DNA of 64,000 nucleotides from contig NZ_JOHO01000012.1 of NCBI RefSeq assembly GCF_000719705.1, positions 1-64,000 on the forward strand, read 5' to 3'. This document shows, in pieces, positions 47,613 to 56,127 of this stretch. The stretch comes from Streptomyces sp. NRRL S-350 (lineage in GTDB: Bacteria; Actinomycetota; Actinomycetes; Streptomycetales; Streptomycetaceae). A program made the position numbers and the translations under genes. The notes below the pieces were generated by a model. That model was given only the letters and a program-made list of their open reading frames with translations. It had not been told where the DNA came from and did no database searches. Positions within the stretch are counted from its first letter, which is position 1. Each line of letters begins with the position of its first letter.

Positions 47613-49307
47613 TCACCTGGCGAGGGCCTGGCGGAGGCTCTCCAGGCAGTCCGGGCACATCGCCGGTTCCGGCGCGGTGCCGGTTCCCGGCCTGCCGCAC
47701 GGTCCGCCGCCCAGGCCGTCCGGGCCGGGTGCCTGGCAGCGCCAGGTCGTCGGGGCGGGCTGCGGCGTGGTGCGGCGCTGGCGAGCGGGCCGGACGACCT
47801 GGTCGAGGGCGATGGTCTCCTGCTCCAGGTACTCCTGGGCGCGGCGGGCCTGGCGCTCGGCCGCTCGCAGGCCGCAGGCGCGGCACTCCTCGCCAGAGCC
47901 GAGGATCAGCCCGCGTTCGCAGTCCGGCCGCTCGCACTCTCGGCTGGAGAGGATCGTGGCGAGGTATCCGACCGGCCCTCGAATCTCCCCGGTCTTGATC
48001 CGCTCGGGAACCCGGGCCCGCCACCAGCCGGCGTTGATCCGGGCAAGGGCGTGTTCGGGCGTGCGGCCCGCGGAGAGCAGGTCGCGGACGGCCCGGCGCA
48101 GCGGCGGGACCTTGATGGCGGGGTGCTTGCTGACGCCGAGGGCGTCGACCATCGCGAAGACTTCCTCTTCCCGGGGGACGGGCTTGGAGGCGGTGGTACG
48201 GATTGTCTTGGTGTGGGGCTTCGTGGTCTTGGTCGCGGCTGTGCCGCTGCTCGGGTTCGGCTTGGGGCGCGAGCGTGCGCTGCGGGCCGCGCGCGGCAAA
48301 CCACCTGTAGTTGCCCTACGGGCGTCCGGAAGGGGCTCGCTGCGACTGTTCTCACTACTGCTCTTAATGATGTCCGTGTGGTGTCCCCACCCATGTCCGC
48401 CTGGTGACGCCACCCCTGTCCGCGTGGTGTCCCCACCCATGTCCGCCTGGTGACGCCACCCCCCGGTGAAGGCGGCGATCTCGCGGTCGTCGCGGGCAGC
48501 GGCCCGGGCCCGCCAGAGCCGGGCGTCGAGGAGGAAGTAGGAGGAGGCGACGCGACCGCCGCCGTCCTGGGCGGGGAGGAAGTTGTCCTGCATGAGGAGG
48601 AGTCCGTCGGCCCGCATCTGGGCCAGGACGTCGGTGACGGCGGTACGGCCGAGTCCGGTGCAGGCCATCAGCTCCTTCACCGTGGGCGGCCGGTCGGTGA
48701 TCGCCCGGTTGTGGATGTTCACGAAGGTGGCGATCGCGGCGTAGACGGACTTGTAGTTCGGCGAGCGCTCGCCGGTGCGGGCGATGCGGGCGTCGAGGCG
48801 GACGTAGTCGATGCCCGGTGCGCGCTGGACTCGGGGTACCGGCCGGCCGTCGGGGCCGAGAACGGGAGTGGGTGTCGGAGCGGCGGCCCGCTGCAGGAGT
48901 TGCTGGGCCCAGCGCTCGCGGTCGAGGAGCTGGTACAGGTTCGCGTCGGCCACTGCCTCGTTGCCGGGAGCGGTCTGTGGGTGGACTGCCAGGATCTGGC
49001 GGTCCACCAGGTCGGCGGTGGCTCGGTCGAGGGTCTTGACCGAGCGGCCCATGCAGGCGGCGACGGTCTTGCGGTACGGGAGGAGGGCGTAGCGGGCTTC
49101 CGCGGACCACGTCGCCACGGCCTCGGTGGTGAGGGTGATGCGCTCTTCGATCCCGGCGAAGGAGGACAGTGCCATGTACGCCGCCTTGGTGGTGGGTGCG
49201 CAGTCGCCGTCCCGGGCGAGACGGGCGTCGAACTCGACGTAGTCGAGGCCCTCGCAGACGAGGCAGCCGTCGGGTCCGGTGGAGAGTCCGGTGAAGAAGG
49301 TGGTCAC
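47613..49307 (-). CDS. Winged-helix protein, candidate replication initiator (564 aa)
   Basis: Two related N-terminal winged-helix units: residues 20-130 (YVEFDARLARDGDCAPTTKAAYMALSSF) and 165-265 (YVRLDARIARTGERSPNYKSVYAAIATF, TVKELMACTGLGRTAVTDVLAQMRADGLLLMQ). A low-complexity linker encoded by a 46-bp tandem repeat (48371-48462) follows, then a helical domain and Cys-rich segments (CERPDCERG, CRACG, CPDC) probably binding zinc. The plan (paired wHTH, repeats inside the gene, plasmid setting) suits a replication initiator with an internal origin, but no Rep family was identified. Its ATG overlaps the stop of the 49304 gene. Confidence 0.72.
   Translation of the reverse strand: MTTFFTGLSTGPDGCLVCEGLDYVEFDARLARDGDCAPTTKAAYMALSSFAGIEERITLTTEAVATWSAEARYALLPYRKTVAACMGRSVKTLDRATADLVDRQILAVHPQTAPGNEAVADANLYQLLDRERWAQQLLQRAAAPTPTPVLGPDGRPVPRVQRAPGIDYVRLDARIARTGERSPNYKSVYAAIATFVNIHNRAITDRPPTVKELMACTGLGRTAVTDVLAQMRADGLLLMQDNFLPAQDGGGRVASSYFLLDARLWRARAAARDDREIAAFTGGWRHQADMGGDTTRTGVASPGGHGWGHHTDIIKSSSENSRSEPLPDARRATTGGLPRAARSARSRPKPNPSSGTAATKTTKPHTKTIRTTASKPVPREEEVFAMVDALGVSKHPAIKVPPLRRAVRDLLSAGRTPEHALARINAGWWRARVPERIKTGEIRGPVGYLATILSSRECERPDCERGLILGSGEECRACGLRAAERQARRAQEYLEQETIALDQVVRPARQRRTTPQPAPTTWRCQAPGPDGLGGGPCGRPGTGTAPEPAMCPDCLESLRQALAR
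48371..48462. repeat. 46-bp tandem repeat inside the candidate initiator gene
   Basis: Two copies, 48371-48416 and 48417-48462, differing at one base (GTCCGTGTGG versus GTCCGCGTGG). The 46-bp unit is not a multiple of three, so the two copies are translated in different frames, which argues that the DNA rather than the peptide is conserved. Confidence 0.8.
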
Positions 49308-49969
49308 CGGGTCACCGCCTGCTGGCCGCGGGCGGAGGCGTAGACGCTGTCACGGTCGGGGTCCCAGGCGCCCCGGTGGGCTTGAGGGAAGAGGAAGTAG
49401 CCGTACGGGTCTTCGATCGGCTGGGCGTCGTCGGCCGGCTGCCTGGCCTGGATGTCGGTGAGGGCGGCGTGGACAGTGCGGGCGACGAGCAGCCACGCCT
49501 CCTGGGTGAACGGGTGGGCGGGGCCGAACTCGAGGGTGGCATCGTCGGCGAGGAAGCCCGCCCAGGTTCGGGCGATCGCGGTGCGGCCTTCGGCGAGGGC
49601 GACGCTGACGGCCGCGTAGTCCTGCCGGTACCAGCGCGGTGGCACGGGCGGCTCGGAGGGCTTCGGCGGGAGCGGCGCCGGGGCGGCAGGTCGTGGGGCC
49701 GGCATGGCGAGGCGGAGCGGGCCGGTGGCCGAGGCCCGGCGACGGTGCAGTGCGCGGATCGCCCGGGTGGCGAGAAGCAGCGGCCAGAAGACAGTCAGCG
49801 CCACCGCGGCGGCGACGGCCGCCAGGATGGCCGCGGGTGTCGTAGGGCGCCGGTCGCCGCCGATTCCGGTGAGCGCGATGTAGAAGGCGCCGGCCGGGAG
49901 GTAGGTGGTTGCAGCGACTGCGGCCAGGCAGCCGGGGTCGCCAGGCAGCAGGGTCGGCAGCAGGTCCAT
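49304..49969 (-). CDS. Membrane-anchored hypothetical protein (221 aa)
   Basis: Two N-terminal membrane segments (about residues 14-36 and 43-68, the latter AAILAAVAAAVALTVFWPLLL), a Pro-rich linker, and a soluble helical C-terminus (YAAVSVALAEGRTAIARTWAGFL, EAWLLVARTVHAALTDI). Function unknown. ATG after GAGGAGCCCCCG; overlaps the next gene (ATGA). It is the promoter-proximal gene of this minus operon behind module copy B. Confidence 0.78.
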   Translation of the reverse strand: MDLLPTLLPGDPGCLAAVAATTYLPAGAFYIALTGIGGDRRPTTPAAILAAVAAAVALTVFWPLLLATRAIRALHRRRASATGPLRLAMPAPRPAAPAPLPPKPSEPPVPPRWYRQDYAAVSVALAEGRTAIARTWAGFLADDATLEFGPAHPFTQEAWLLVARTVHAALTDIQARQPADDAQPIEDPYGYFLFPQAHRGAWDPDRDSVYASARGQQAVTR

Positions 49970-49987
49970 CGGGGGCTCCTCGGGCTG

Positions 49988-50066
49988 TGGTGGATCAGTG
50001 CCCGAGGTAACCCCGCACTTCTGGACGGACCTCTTGATGATCAAGGTGCGGCAGATAACGACTGCG
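49988..50066 (-). promoter_or_regulatory. Shared backbone regulatory module, copy B (inverted)
   Basis: Read on the minus strand this is GTTGCGCAGTCGTTA, about 17 nt, then CTTGATGATCAAG, GGTCCGTC, GTGCGGGGTTACCTC. It aligns at roughly 80 percent over about 70 bp with 51470-51537. The distance from the palindrome to the 49969 start is about 70-76 nt, as for the other copies. Confidence 0.75.
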
Positions 50067-50246
50067 CAACGCCGCCGGTTGAGGGGCTGAGCGCTCCTGG
50101 ATGACGTGTACCTGATGACGTTTGACAGGCGGCCTGGGCGGTTGCCCACCGGCCTCGATAGCTGCTCGTTTCCCGCCTTGAGCCTGACCCGTGTGCTCGC
50201 TCGTACGGGATCGTTGGTCTCGGCCGCCGCGTTGACCCGCGCCGCG

Positions 50247-50699
50247 CTACAGGCTCATCGGATCCACACCGGCGAGCTGGAGGTTGAGCCAACCGGTGAT
50301 CAGGGCGAGGACCGCGGCGTGCCGGGGGACGTCGTACTGCCGCAACAAGATCCAGGCGGCGGTGCCCTCGCCGGACAGGTGGAGCCGCAGGACACGCTGG
50401 GCCAGGACGGCGAGGGCGTCGTCCTGCTGGTCGCCCACCGCGACGACCTCGCCGCTGGGCAGGGCGTTGTGCAGCAGCGCCTTGGAGGCGACCTCGATGG
50501 CGCCGCGCAGGGGCTCGCCGTCGCGTTCCTGACGGACCAGGGCGAGGACGTGCTCCGTCGTGTTGCTGCTGTCAGCGTCCGGTCCGGTGGCGGTCATCGC
50601 GGCCACGTGGGGGACGGCTCGGCGCTGGCGGGGAAGGACGGCTGCGTCGGCGAGTCGGGCTTGGAGGGCGGTCGCCTGCGAGGGAGTGAGAGTGGGCAC
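50247..50699 (-). CDS. Hypothetical protein (about 150 aa, start uncertain)
   Basis: Helical protein (PSQATALQARLADAAVLPRQRRAVP, RGAIEVASKALLHNALPSGEVVAVGD, AAWILLRQYDVPRHAAVLALITGWL). No family recognised. GTG 50699 is chosen; a TTG at 50756 and ATG at 50597 are alternatives. Stands alone between module copy B and the repeat-rich region. Confidence 0.6.
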   Translation of the reverse strand: MPTLTPSQATALQARLADAAVLPRQRRAVPHVAAMTATGPDADSSNTTEHVLALVRQERDGEPLRGAIEVASKALLHNALPSGEVVAVGDQQDDALAVLAQRVLRLHLSGEGTAAWILLRQYDVPRHAAVLALITGWLNLQLAGVDPMSL

Positions 50700-50820
50700 G
50701 AGCCGGACCGTAGCGGGTTCGTGCGCCGGTGGTGCAGCGATCTGAGGACCGGTCAAGATCGCCTGTCAAAGGTCACCTGACGCGCGGCGGCGGGGCCGGA
50801 CCGGTCCGCCGGAGTGGCTT

Positions 50821-50947
50821 CCGCAAAGCGGCAGGCGCGCTTGCGTATGCGGGTGAGAGGACCTTTGCGGGGAGACCGGTCCTTTGCGGGTGCGGGTGAC
50901 CAACCCCTTTGCGGGGGCGGGCACCGTCCCGCACCCGCACCGCAAGG
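50821..50947. repeat. TTTGCGG repeat cluster
   Basis: Direct repeats CCTTTGCGGG at 50862-50871, 50881-50890 and 50906-50915, flanked by the complements CCGCAAAG (50821-50828) and CCGCAAGG (50940-50947). A related run of CGCAAG elements lies inside the 51571 gene (about 52020-52105). Confidence 0.75.
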
Positions 50948-51219
50948 AGAGGGAGCCGTGCGGTGCGGAGGGTGCGCCACGCGGTGGATGCGTACTGCGG
51001 GCGCCGCCGCGCCGACCGCCGCGCACCGCACCCGCGCCGTGGTGCGGACTGCCTTGCGGACCGCGTTCGGAACGGCAGCCGGCGCGGCGGAGCTGCAATG
51101 GCGCGCACTGATGGCCGGTACCCGGCGGCGGGCTCCCGGCTCGCCCCTGCCCGCGCTGCGCAGCGGCTCCGCGGTGCCCGACCGGAGCGGTTCGGCCGCG
51201 CCGGGTGCCGGGGACGGCA

Positions 51220-51518
51220 TCAAGGAATCGGTGCGGCCCCGGGGCGGGGTGTCAAGGAATCCGGACCCGCAGGGGTGCCCCATCAAGGTGCCGGCCCGGG
51301 TGCTGGGGAGGCCATCAAGGAGTCCCCGTCCCTGCGGTTGCGGGGCGGGCGGCTCACCTTGATGCCGCCCGCCGCCGGGGTCCGCGGTTCCTTGATGGCC
51401 CATCAAGGAACCGCCGCGGTTCCTTGATGGGCCACCAAATCCGCAGGTCATAGCTTTGATCGGGCCCGTTGCGCAGTCGTTACCGGGCGGGCTTCGATCA
51501 TCAAGGGGTCCGTCAAGG
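51220..51518. repeat. TCAAGG repeat cluster
   Basis: Boxes at 51220, 51252, 51283, 51315, 51501 and 51513 (TCAAGG) and at 51357 and 51422 (CCTTGA), plus a perfect 13-bp palindrome GGTTCCTTGATGG/CCATCAAGGAACC at 51386-51412. The first four are 31-32 bp apart, about three helical turns. Extended form is CATCAAGGAATC/G, as in the palindrome at 39191. Confidence 0.82.
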
Positions 51519-51537
51519 AGTGCGGGGTTTCCTCCGT
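51470..51537 (+). promoter_or_regulatory. Shared backbone regulatory module, copy C
   Basis: GTTGCGCAGTCGTTA then a GATCATCAAGGGGTCC box, CGTCAAGGAGT and GCGGGGTTTCCTC. It aligns with copy B (inverted) and, from the first TCAAGG box onward, with copy A. First TCAAGG box to the 51571 start is 70 nt. Probable promoter/operator of the transfer operon. Confidence 0.78.
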
Positions 51538-51570
51538 CGACAGCAATCGCTGACGACCTAGGAGTCCTGA

Positions 51571-52644
51571 GTGAACCGCCTTTCTGCCCGGCGCAACCGC
51601 GCGCCGGACACCCCCTCGCCGATCGCCTCCGGCACCGATCTGCACCGCTCCCGCGCCCGGACCGTCCTCTTGTACGGCGGTATCTGGGCCGCGCTCGCTG
51701 CCGGACCTCTGGCCCTCGCCCTCGCGATCGCCCTCCCGCAGACGGCCCGGAGTACCCCCGAGGGGCAGGCCGCCGCCCCGATCGTGATCGCTCCGCCGGT
51801 CGGCTACGCCGAGAACTTCGTCGACCTGTGGCTGCGCTCCACCGATGCGGACACCGACGCTGCGGCGCTGCGCGCGATGGCCCCCGGGGTCGACCTGCCG
51901 AAGTCGTCCTCCGCCTTGCGGACCTCCGTCGTCAAGACGGTCGCGGTGCGCAGCACCCCGATGGGCGGGCGGACGTGGCAGGTGACGGTTGCGGCCACGG
52001 TGGTCGTGCCGCCTGCTTCCCCGCAAGGCGCAAGGTCCCCGCAAGGCTCTACGCAAAGCTCCACGCAAGCGCCCGCAGCGGGAGCCGACGTCCCGCAAGG
52101 CGGTGTGCGGGTGGTGCGGTACTTCGCGGTCCAGGTGTCGATGGTCCGCTCGGACGCCTCCGGCGGTGCGCCGGACTCGCTGGTGGTGACTGGAGCTCCA
52201 GCTCAGGTGGCGGCGCCTGGCTCGCTGACCGAGACGGACCCGGCAACGCGGACGTACGGCTCGCAGGTCATGGACGGGCCGCTGCGGGAGACGGTGACCG
52301 GCTACCTGACGGCCTACCTGAGCGGGGTGGGGGACAGCTCCCGTTACCTCGCGCCGACGGCGAAGATCCCGACCCCGGGCGCGGCCTACTCGAAGGTCTC
52401 GCTGAAGACGCTGACGGCTTCCAACGCGGTGCCGTCCGCGCCGGCGGACGGGACGGTGCTGGAGGTTCTGGCCGATGTCGTCGCGTCGGACAGCGCCGGT
52501 GAGTGGCCGCTGTCCTACCCCTTGCGGCTGACCGCCCGGGCCGGGCGGTGGGAGATCGCCGCGCTCGCCCCCGCCGGCACCGCCGCTTCTTCCTCCGGCG
52601 CCGCGGCGCCGACCTCCACCACCACGAACGGGGCGTCCCGATGA
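51571..52644 (+). CDS. TcpC/VirB8-like conjugal transfer protein (357 aa)
   Basis: A cytoplasmic N-terminus, one membrane segment at about residues 31-52 (TVLLYGGIWAALAAGPLALALAIAL), then two NTF2-like domains (FVDLWLRSTDADTDAAAL; TVTGYLTAYLSGVGDSSRYL...RWEIAALAP) as in TcpC of pCW3 and ICE transfer systems. The Gln/Ser/Gly linker between domains is encoded by CGCAAG repeats. First gene of the operon; GTG after TAGGAGTCCTGA. Scaffolds the transfer channel at the membrane. Confidence 0.88.
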   Translation: MNRLSARRNRAPDTPSPIASGTDLHRSRARTVLLYGGIWAALAAGPLALALAIALPQTARSTPEGQAAAPIVIAPPVGYAENFVDLWLRSTDADTDAAALRAMAPGVDLPKSSSALRTSVVKTVAVRSTPMGGRTWQVTVAATVVVPPASPQGARSPQGSTQSSTQAPAAGADVPQGGVRVVRYFAVQVSMVRSDASGGAPDSLVVTGAPAQVAAPGSLTETDPATRTYGSQVMDGPLRETVTGYLTAYLSGVGDSSRYLAPTAKIPTPGAAYSKVSLKTLTASNAVPSAPADGTVLEVLADVVASDSAGEWPLSYPLRLTARAGRWEIAALAPAGTAASSSGAAAPTSTTTNGASR

Positions 52645-52973
52645 ACACCACCACCCTCGCCGGGCCGATCCAGAACTTCGGCAACAGCTGGGCGAACACG
52701 CTGCTCGACTGGACGGCAGCCGGCCTGATGATCGCCCTGACCGGCATCGTGATCATCTACGCGATCCGGAAGATGAGCGTCAAGGCGGCGATCGGCGGGG
52801 CCATCGGCCTGGTCATTTGCTGGTCGCTGTTCACCGGCCGGTACACGATCTCGGACATCTTCCAGACCGAGTACAGCGAGAACAAGGCGCCGAGCGTGCC
52901 GAAGGTCCAGGGCGCGGGCCAGCTGCCGCGTGAGCTCCCGGTCGCCTTCACCGGCCAGCTGGGCCAGTCGTGA
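52641..52973 (+). CDS. Small membrane protein of the transfer operon (110 aa)
   Basis: Two membrane segments (TAAGLMIALTGIVIIYAIRKM and AAIGGAIGLVICWSLFTG) and a soluble tail. Position after TcpC and before the PrgI/TcpE-like gene matches TcpD- or VirB2-like small subunits. ATG overlaps the previous stop by 4 nt. Confidence 0.78.
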   Translation: MNTTTLAGPIQNFGNSWANTLLDWTAAGLMIALTGIVIIYAIRKMSVKAAIGGAIGLVICWSLFTGRYTISDIFQTEYSENKAPSVPKVQGAGQLPRELPVAFTGQLGQS

Positions 52974-53557
52974 GCAGCGCCGCGCGTCCCAGGATCGGCC
53001 GCTCCTACACCAAGGCCCGCAGGCATCCGTGGGTTCTGGGCAAGATCGGCGACTGGCGCATCCCGATGGGGCCCTACACGCCACCTCAGTTGGTGGTGGC
53101 CGCCGTCGGCGCCTTCCTGCTGATCCGCACCGTCACCTGGTGGGCGCCGGTCCTCGGCCCCCTGCCGGTGGTGGTGTGGGCGGTGGCGATCTGGGCCGCG
53201 CGGCACTCGCGCATCGCCGGGCGAAGCCCGTTCCTCGTGGCGGCGGACGCCGCCTCCCTGCTCATCACTCCTCGCGGCGGCCGGATCGCCGGTCGCGCGG
53301 TACGGCCGATGCGGCCGGTGGTGATGACCGGCTGCTTCACCGTCGAGGAAGCCCCGGGCGACGAGCCGGCCGTGGAAGTCCCCGCCGTCCGCGAGGACCT
53401 GCGGCCCGAGCCGGAGTTCCGCTCGCTGAGCATCTTCGAACCCCGCACCCGGGATCCGCTCCCCGCCGGCCCGGCTCCGGGGCCAGCCCTCACCCCCCTG
53501 CAGCAGATGCTCGCCGCGGCCTCCGCCGCCCACTCCCAGAAAGGGGAGCCGTCGTGA
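52970..53557 (+). CDS. TcpE/PrgI-like membrane protein (195 aa)
   Basis: Two closely spaced membrane segments after an aromatic, basic N-terminus (PPQLVVAAVGAFLLIRTVTWW, LGPLPVVVWAVAIWAA), then the segment SPFLVAADAASLLITPRGGRIAGR. This is the layout of TcpE/PrgI (VirB3-like) proteins that precede VirB4 ATPases. GTG overlaps the previous stop (GTGA). The C-terminal 80 residues are Pro-rich and likely flexible. Confidence 0.8.
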   Translation: MSSAARPRIGRSYTKARRHPWVLGKIGDWRIPMGPYTPPQLVVAAVGAFLLIRTVTWWAPVLGPLPVVVWAVAIWAARHSRIAGRSPFLVAADAASLLITPRGGRIAGRAVRPMRPVVMTGCFTVEEAPGDEPAVEVPAVREDLRPEPEFRSLSIFEPRTRDPLPAGPAPGPALTPLQQMLAAASAAHSQKGEPS

Positions 53558-56127
53558 AGGCGTCGATCCGTCACATCTCCGGGAACCTCCTGTTCTCCAC
53601 CACCGGCACCGTCTGGGCCTTTTGGCGGGTCACCCCGATCGGCTCCCGCTACGCCAGCGACCTCGAGCGCCAGGACGTCCTGCGCCGCGTCACCTCCCTG
53701 GTCCGCTCCCTGTCCGGCACCGCCCGCCTGTACAGCCTGTGCGCCCGGGTCGAGGCGAGCGAGGTCGCCGCCCGGATCGCCGAAGGCGTCGACCTGGACG
53801 CTAACCCCGGCGCGCTGGAGAGCGCCCGCGCCGCCGAGTACCTGCTGTCCGACCGCGAGATGCACCGTCGGACGGTCTGGCTGGCGGTGCCGCTGCAGGC
53901 ACCCGGCCGGGCGGCGCAGCTCGCCCAGGCCCGCGGGTCGGCGTGGGCGATGTTCGGCGAGCAGGCCGGTCTGCCCCCGGCCCCGGTGCCGGTCGCCGAT
54001 GTGCAGCTATATAGGGGACTGGCCCGGCAGACCGAGACCGGGTTCGGCGGCGGCCTGCAGATGCGTCCCGCCCGGCCGTCGGAGATCGTGTGGATCCACC
54101 AGCATGCGGTCCACCGCGGCATGCAGGAACCGCTGCTCACCGAGGCCGAGACCAGCACGCGCTACGGCGGGCGGATCGTCGGTGCCCATCTGCGCAGCCC
54201 GGGCTACGCGAGCCTGGGCCAGGTGCGGCTGCTGGAGGGCGGCCAGGACGCCGCCGCCCGGCGGCAGCGCGAGGAGGGTGGGCTGCGCGGCTGGCTCGGC
54301 TCCCGGATCGACGGCAGCGCCTTGTCGAAGCTGTGGCTGCAGGTCGAGACGGAGGAGCAGACCGGCTACCAGGCGCACCTGGCGCTGGAGGAGATCCCGG
54401 AGGCGGTCTACGAGGGCTCGGCCGACCTGCTGGCGCGGCTGGACGTACTGCCGTGGCCGGTCGACGCGGTGGTGGACCTGACCCTGGTGGAAGGGCAGCG
54501 GGCGAAGCGGGCCATCGCCAAGAAGAAGGCCGAACTCAGCGATCAGGCCGACCAGTGGGCGGCGCACCCGACCGGCACGCCGGACTCGCTGCACGGCGCG
54601 GCCGAGGTGCTCGGCGAGCAGGAGGCCCGGCTGGGGCGCACCAGCGTGGAGCTGGAGGTGCAGTCCCGCACCGCGTTCACCGTGTGGGGCCCGACCGCGC
54701 AGGTGGCGGACGAGCGGGCCCGGGAGCTGAAGGCGCGGCTGTCCGGTGCGGACTACGGGGTGATCCGGCCGCGCGGCGGGCAGGAGCGGCTGTTCCAGCT
54801 CGGCCTGCCCGGCGCGCCGTCGGTGCTGCGCCAGCGGGAGTGCACCCAGTTCCAGCTCTCGGAGGACTGGGCGATGAGCGGGGCGTTCACCGTCGCGGAG
54901 ATCGGCGACGAGAGCGGCCCGATGATCGGTCAGAGCCTGGACGTCGGCACGACGAAGCCGGTCTACCTGGACCTGGCCGCCGCTCCGCTGAGCAACACGG
55001 CGGCGAGCCTCGCGGTGCTGGGGGACCTGGGGTCGGGCAAGTCGGTGTTCCTCAAGCTGATCATCAGCACGCTGCTCGACCGGGGTCACCGGGCGATCGT
55101 GATCGACCGGACGAGCCAGCGCGAGTACGTGAGCTTCGCGTCGACCGCCGCCCCGGGCCGCCACCAGGTCATCGACGCCGCCAACGCGAAGGTCTCGATC
55201 GACCCGCTGCGCGTCCTCCCCGCTGCGGAAGGCGAGGCGGCGGCGCTCAGCTACCTGCTGCTGCAGACCCAGTTGGACCTGATGTCGCCGGGCGGTGCGC
55301 TGCTCTCCCGGGCGGTGAAGGCCGCCGCTGCCTCCCGCAACCCGCACATGGGCGCGGTGCTGGAGGAGCTGGAGGCCATCTCCGAGGAGGGAGGCACCCG
55401 CGGCGCGACGGCCGCCGATGTTCTGGACCTGCTGGCCACGGTCAGCGACCAGAAGCTGGCCCGGATGGTTTTCGACCCGTCGCTGCCCGCACTGTCGCTG
55501 ATCGACCTGCAGGCCGACCTGATCATCTTCGCGACGAATGGGCTGACGCTGCCGCCGAAGGAGTCGTTGGGCCGGCCGGAGGTACTGCGGACCCAGCCAC
55601 TGGAGGCCCTGATCGGCCGCGCGGTGCTCTACCTGATCGCCGCGATCAGCCGCCACATCGCCTTCACGGACCGCAGCCGCTTCGCCGCACTGATCCTGGA
55701 CGAGATCTACTGGCTGACCTCCTCCGCCGAAGGATCGGCGTTGATCTCCGAAATCGCCCACGACGGCCGCAAGCACAACGCAGGGTTCGTCGCCGGCGCC
55801 CACGACGCCCCAGAGCTCGGAAACGAGACGATCCGCGGCCTGATCACGCAGCGGGTGCTGGCCCGCACCACCGACGAGGCGATGGCCAAGCGCGGCCTGG
55901 AGTTCCTCGGCCTGCCCCCGGACGACGAGGGCCTGCTGCAGATGGTCAAGGGCCTGTCGCCGCACGGCCAGCAGAACCGGGCCGGCGAGATGTTCCTGCA
56001 GGACACCCGAAACCGCGTCGGCCTCATCCAGGTCGTGGTCCCCGACCTGCCCAAGCACAAGAACATCTTCACCACCCCGGCCACCCGCCCGACCACCAGC
56101 TCGCTCCGGAAGGAGGCCCTGCGATGA
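53554..56127 (+). CDS. VirB4/TcpF-like transfer ATPase (857 aa)
   Basis: Drives assembly of the transfer channel. Walker A GDLGSGKS at residues 490-497 and Walker B ALILDEIYW at 712-720. Other ATPase features: VIDRTSQREYVSF, the SYLLLQTQLDLM helix, and EIAHDGRKHNAGFVAGAHD near the motif-3 region. The first 480 residues are the VirB4 N-terminal domain. Length is usual for the family. GTG after AAAGGGGAGCCGTC, overlapping the previous stop. Confidence 0.92.
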   Translation: MKASIRHISGNLLFSTTGTVWAFWRVTPIGSRYASDLERQDVLRRVTSLVRSLSGTARLYSLCARVEASEVAARIAEGVDLDANPGALESARAAEYLLSDREMHRRTVWLAVPLQAPGRAAQLAQARGSAWAMFGEQAGLPPAPVPVADVQLYRGLARQTETGFGGGLQMRPARPSEIVWIHQHAVHRGMQEPLLTEAETSTRYGGRIVGAHLRSPGYASLGQVRLLEGGQDAAARRQREEGGLRGWLGSRIDGSALSKLWLQVETEEQTGYQAHLALEEIPEAVYEGSADLLARLDVLPWPVDAVVDLTLVEGQRAKRAIAKKKAELSDQADQWAAHPTGTPDSLHGAAEVLGEQEARLGRTSVELEVQSRTAFTVWGPTAQVADERARELKARLSGADYGVIRPRGGQERLFQLGLPGAPSVLRQRECTQFQLSEDWAMSGAFTVAEIGDESGPMIGQSLDVGTTKPVYLDLAAAPLSNTAASLAVLGDLGSGKSVFLKLIISTLLDRGHRAIVIDRTSQREYVSFASTAAPGRHQVIDAANAKVSIDPLRVLPAAEGEAAALSYLLLQTQLDLMSPGGALLSRAVKAAAASRNPHMGAVLEELEAISEEGGTRGATAADVLDLLATVSDQKLARMVFDPSLPALSLIDLQADLIIFATNGLTLPPKESLGRPEVLRTQPLEALIGRAVLYLIAAISRHIAFTDRSRFAALILDEIYWLTSSAEGSALISEIAHDGRKHNAGFVAGAHDAPELGNETIRGLITQRVLARTTDEAMAKRGLEFLGLPPDDEGLLQMVKGLSPHGQQNRAGEMFLQDTRNRVGLIQVVVPDLPKHKNIFTTPATRPTTSSLRKEALR

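Larger units (their letters stand above)
50757..51570. other. Non-coding repeat-rich region, candidate origin of transfer, replication or partition
   Basis: About 0.8 kb without a convincing gene, split in two. 50815-50950 has CCTTTGCGGG three times (50862, 50881, 50906) with inverted CCGCAAAG/CCGCAAGG (50821, 50940). 51220-51518 has ten TCAAGG boxes in both orientations. Small ORFs seen here have poor codon bias and no ribosome sites. The region sits directly upstream of the transfer operon. Confidence 0.7.

Noticed and set aside
50814..51427. Several overlapping + and - frames in the repeat region
   Set aside because: All read through the TTTGCGG and TCAAGG repeats in different frames, without ribosome sites; repeat DNA explains them better.
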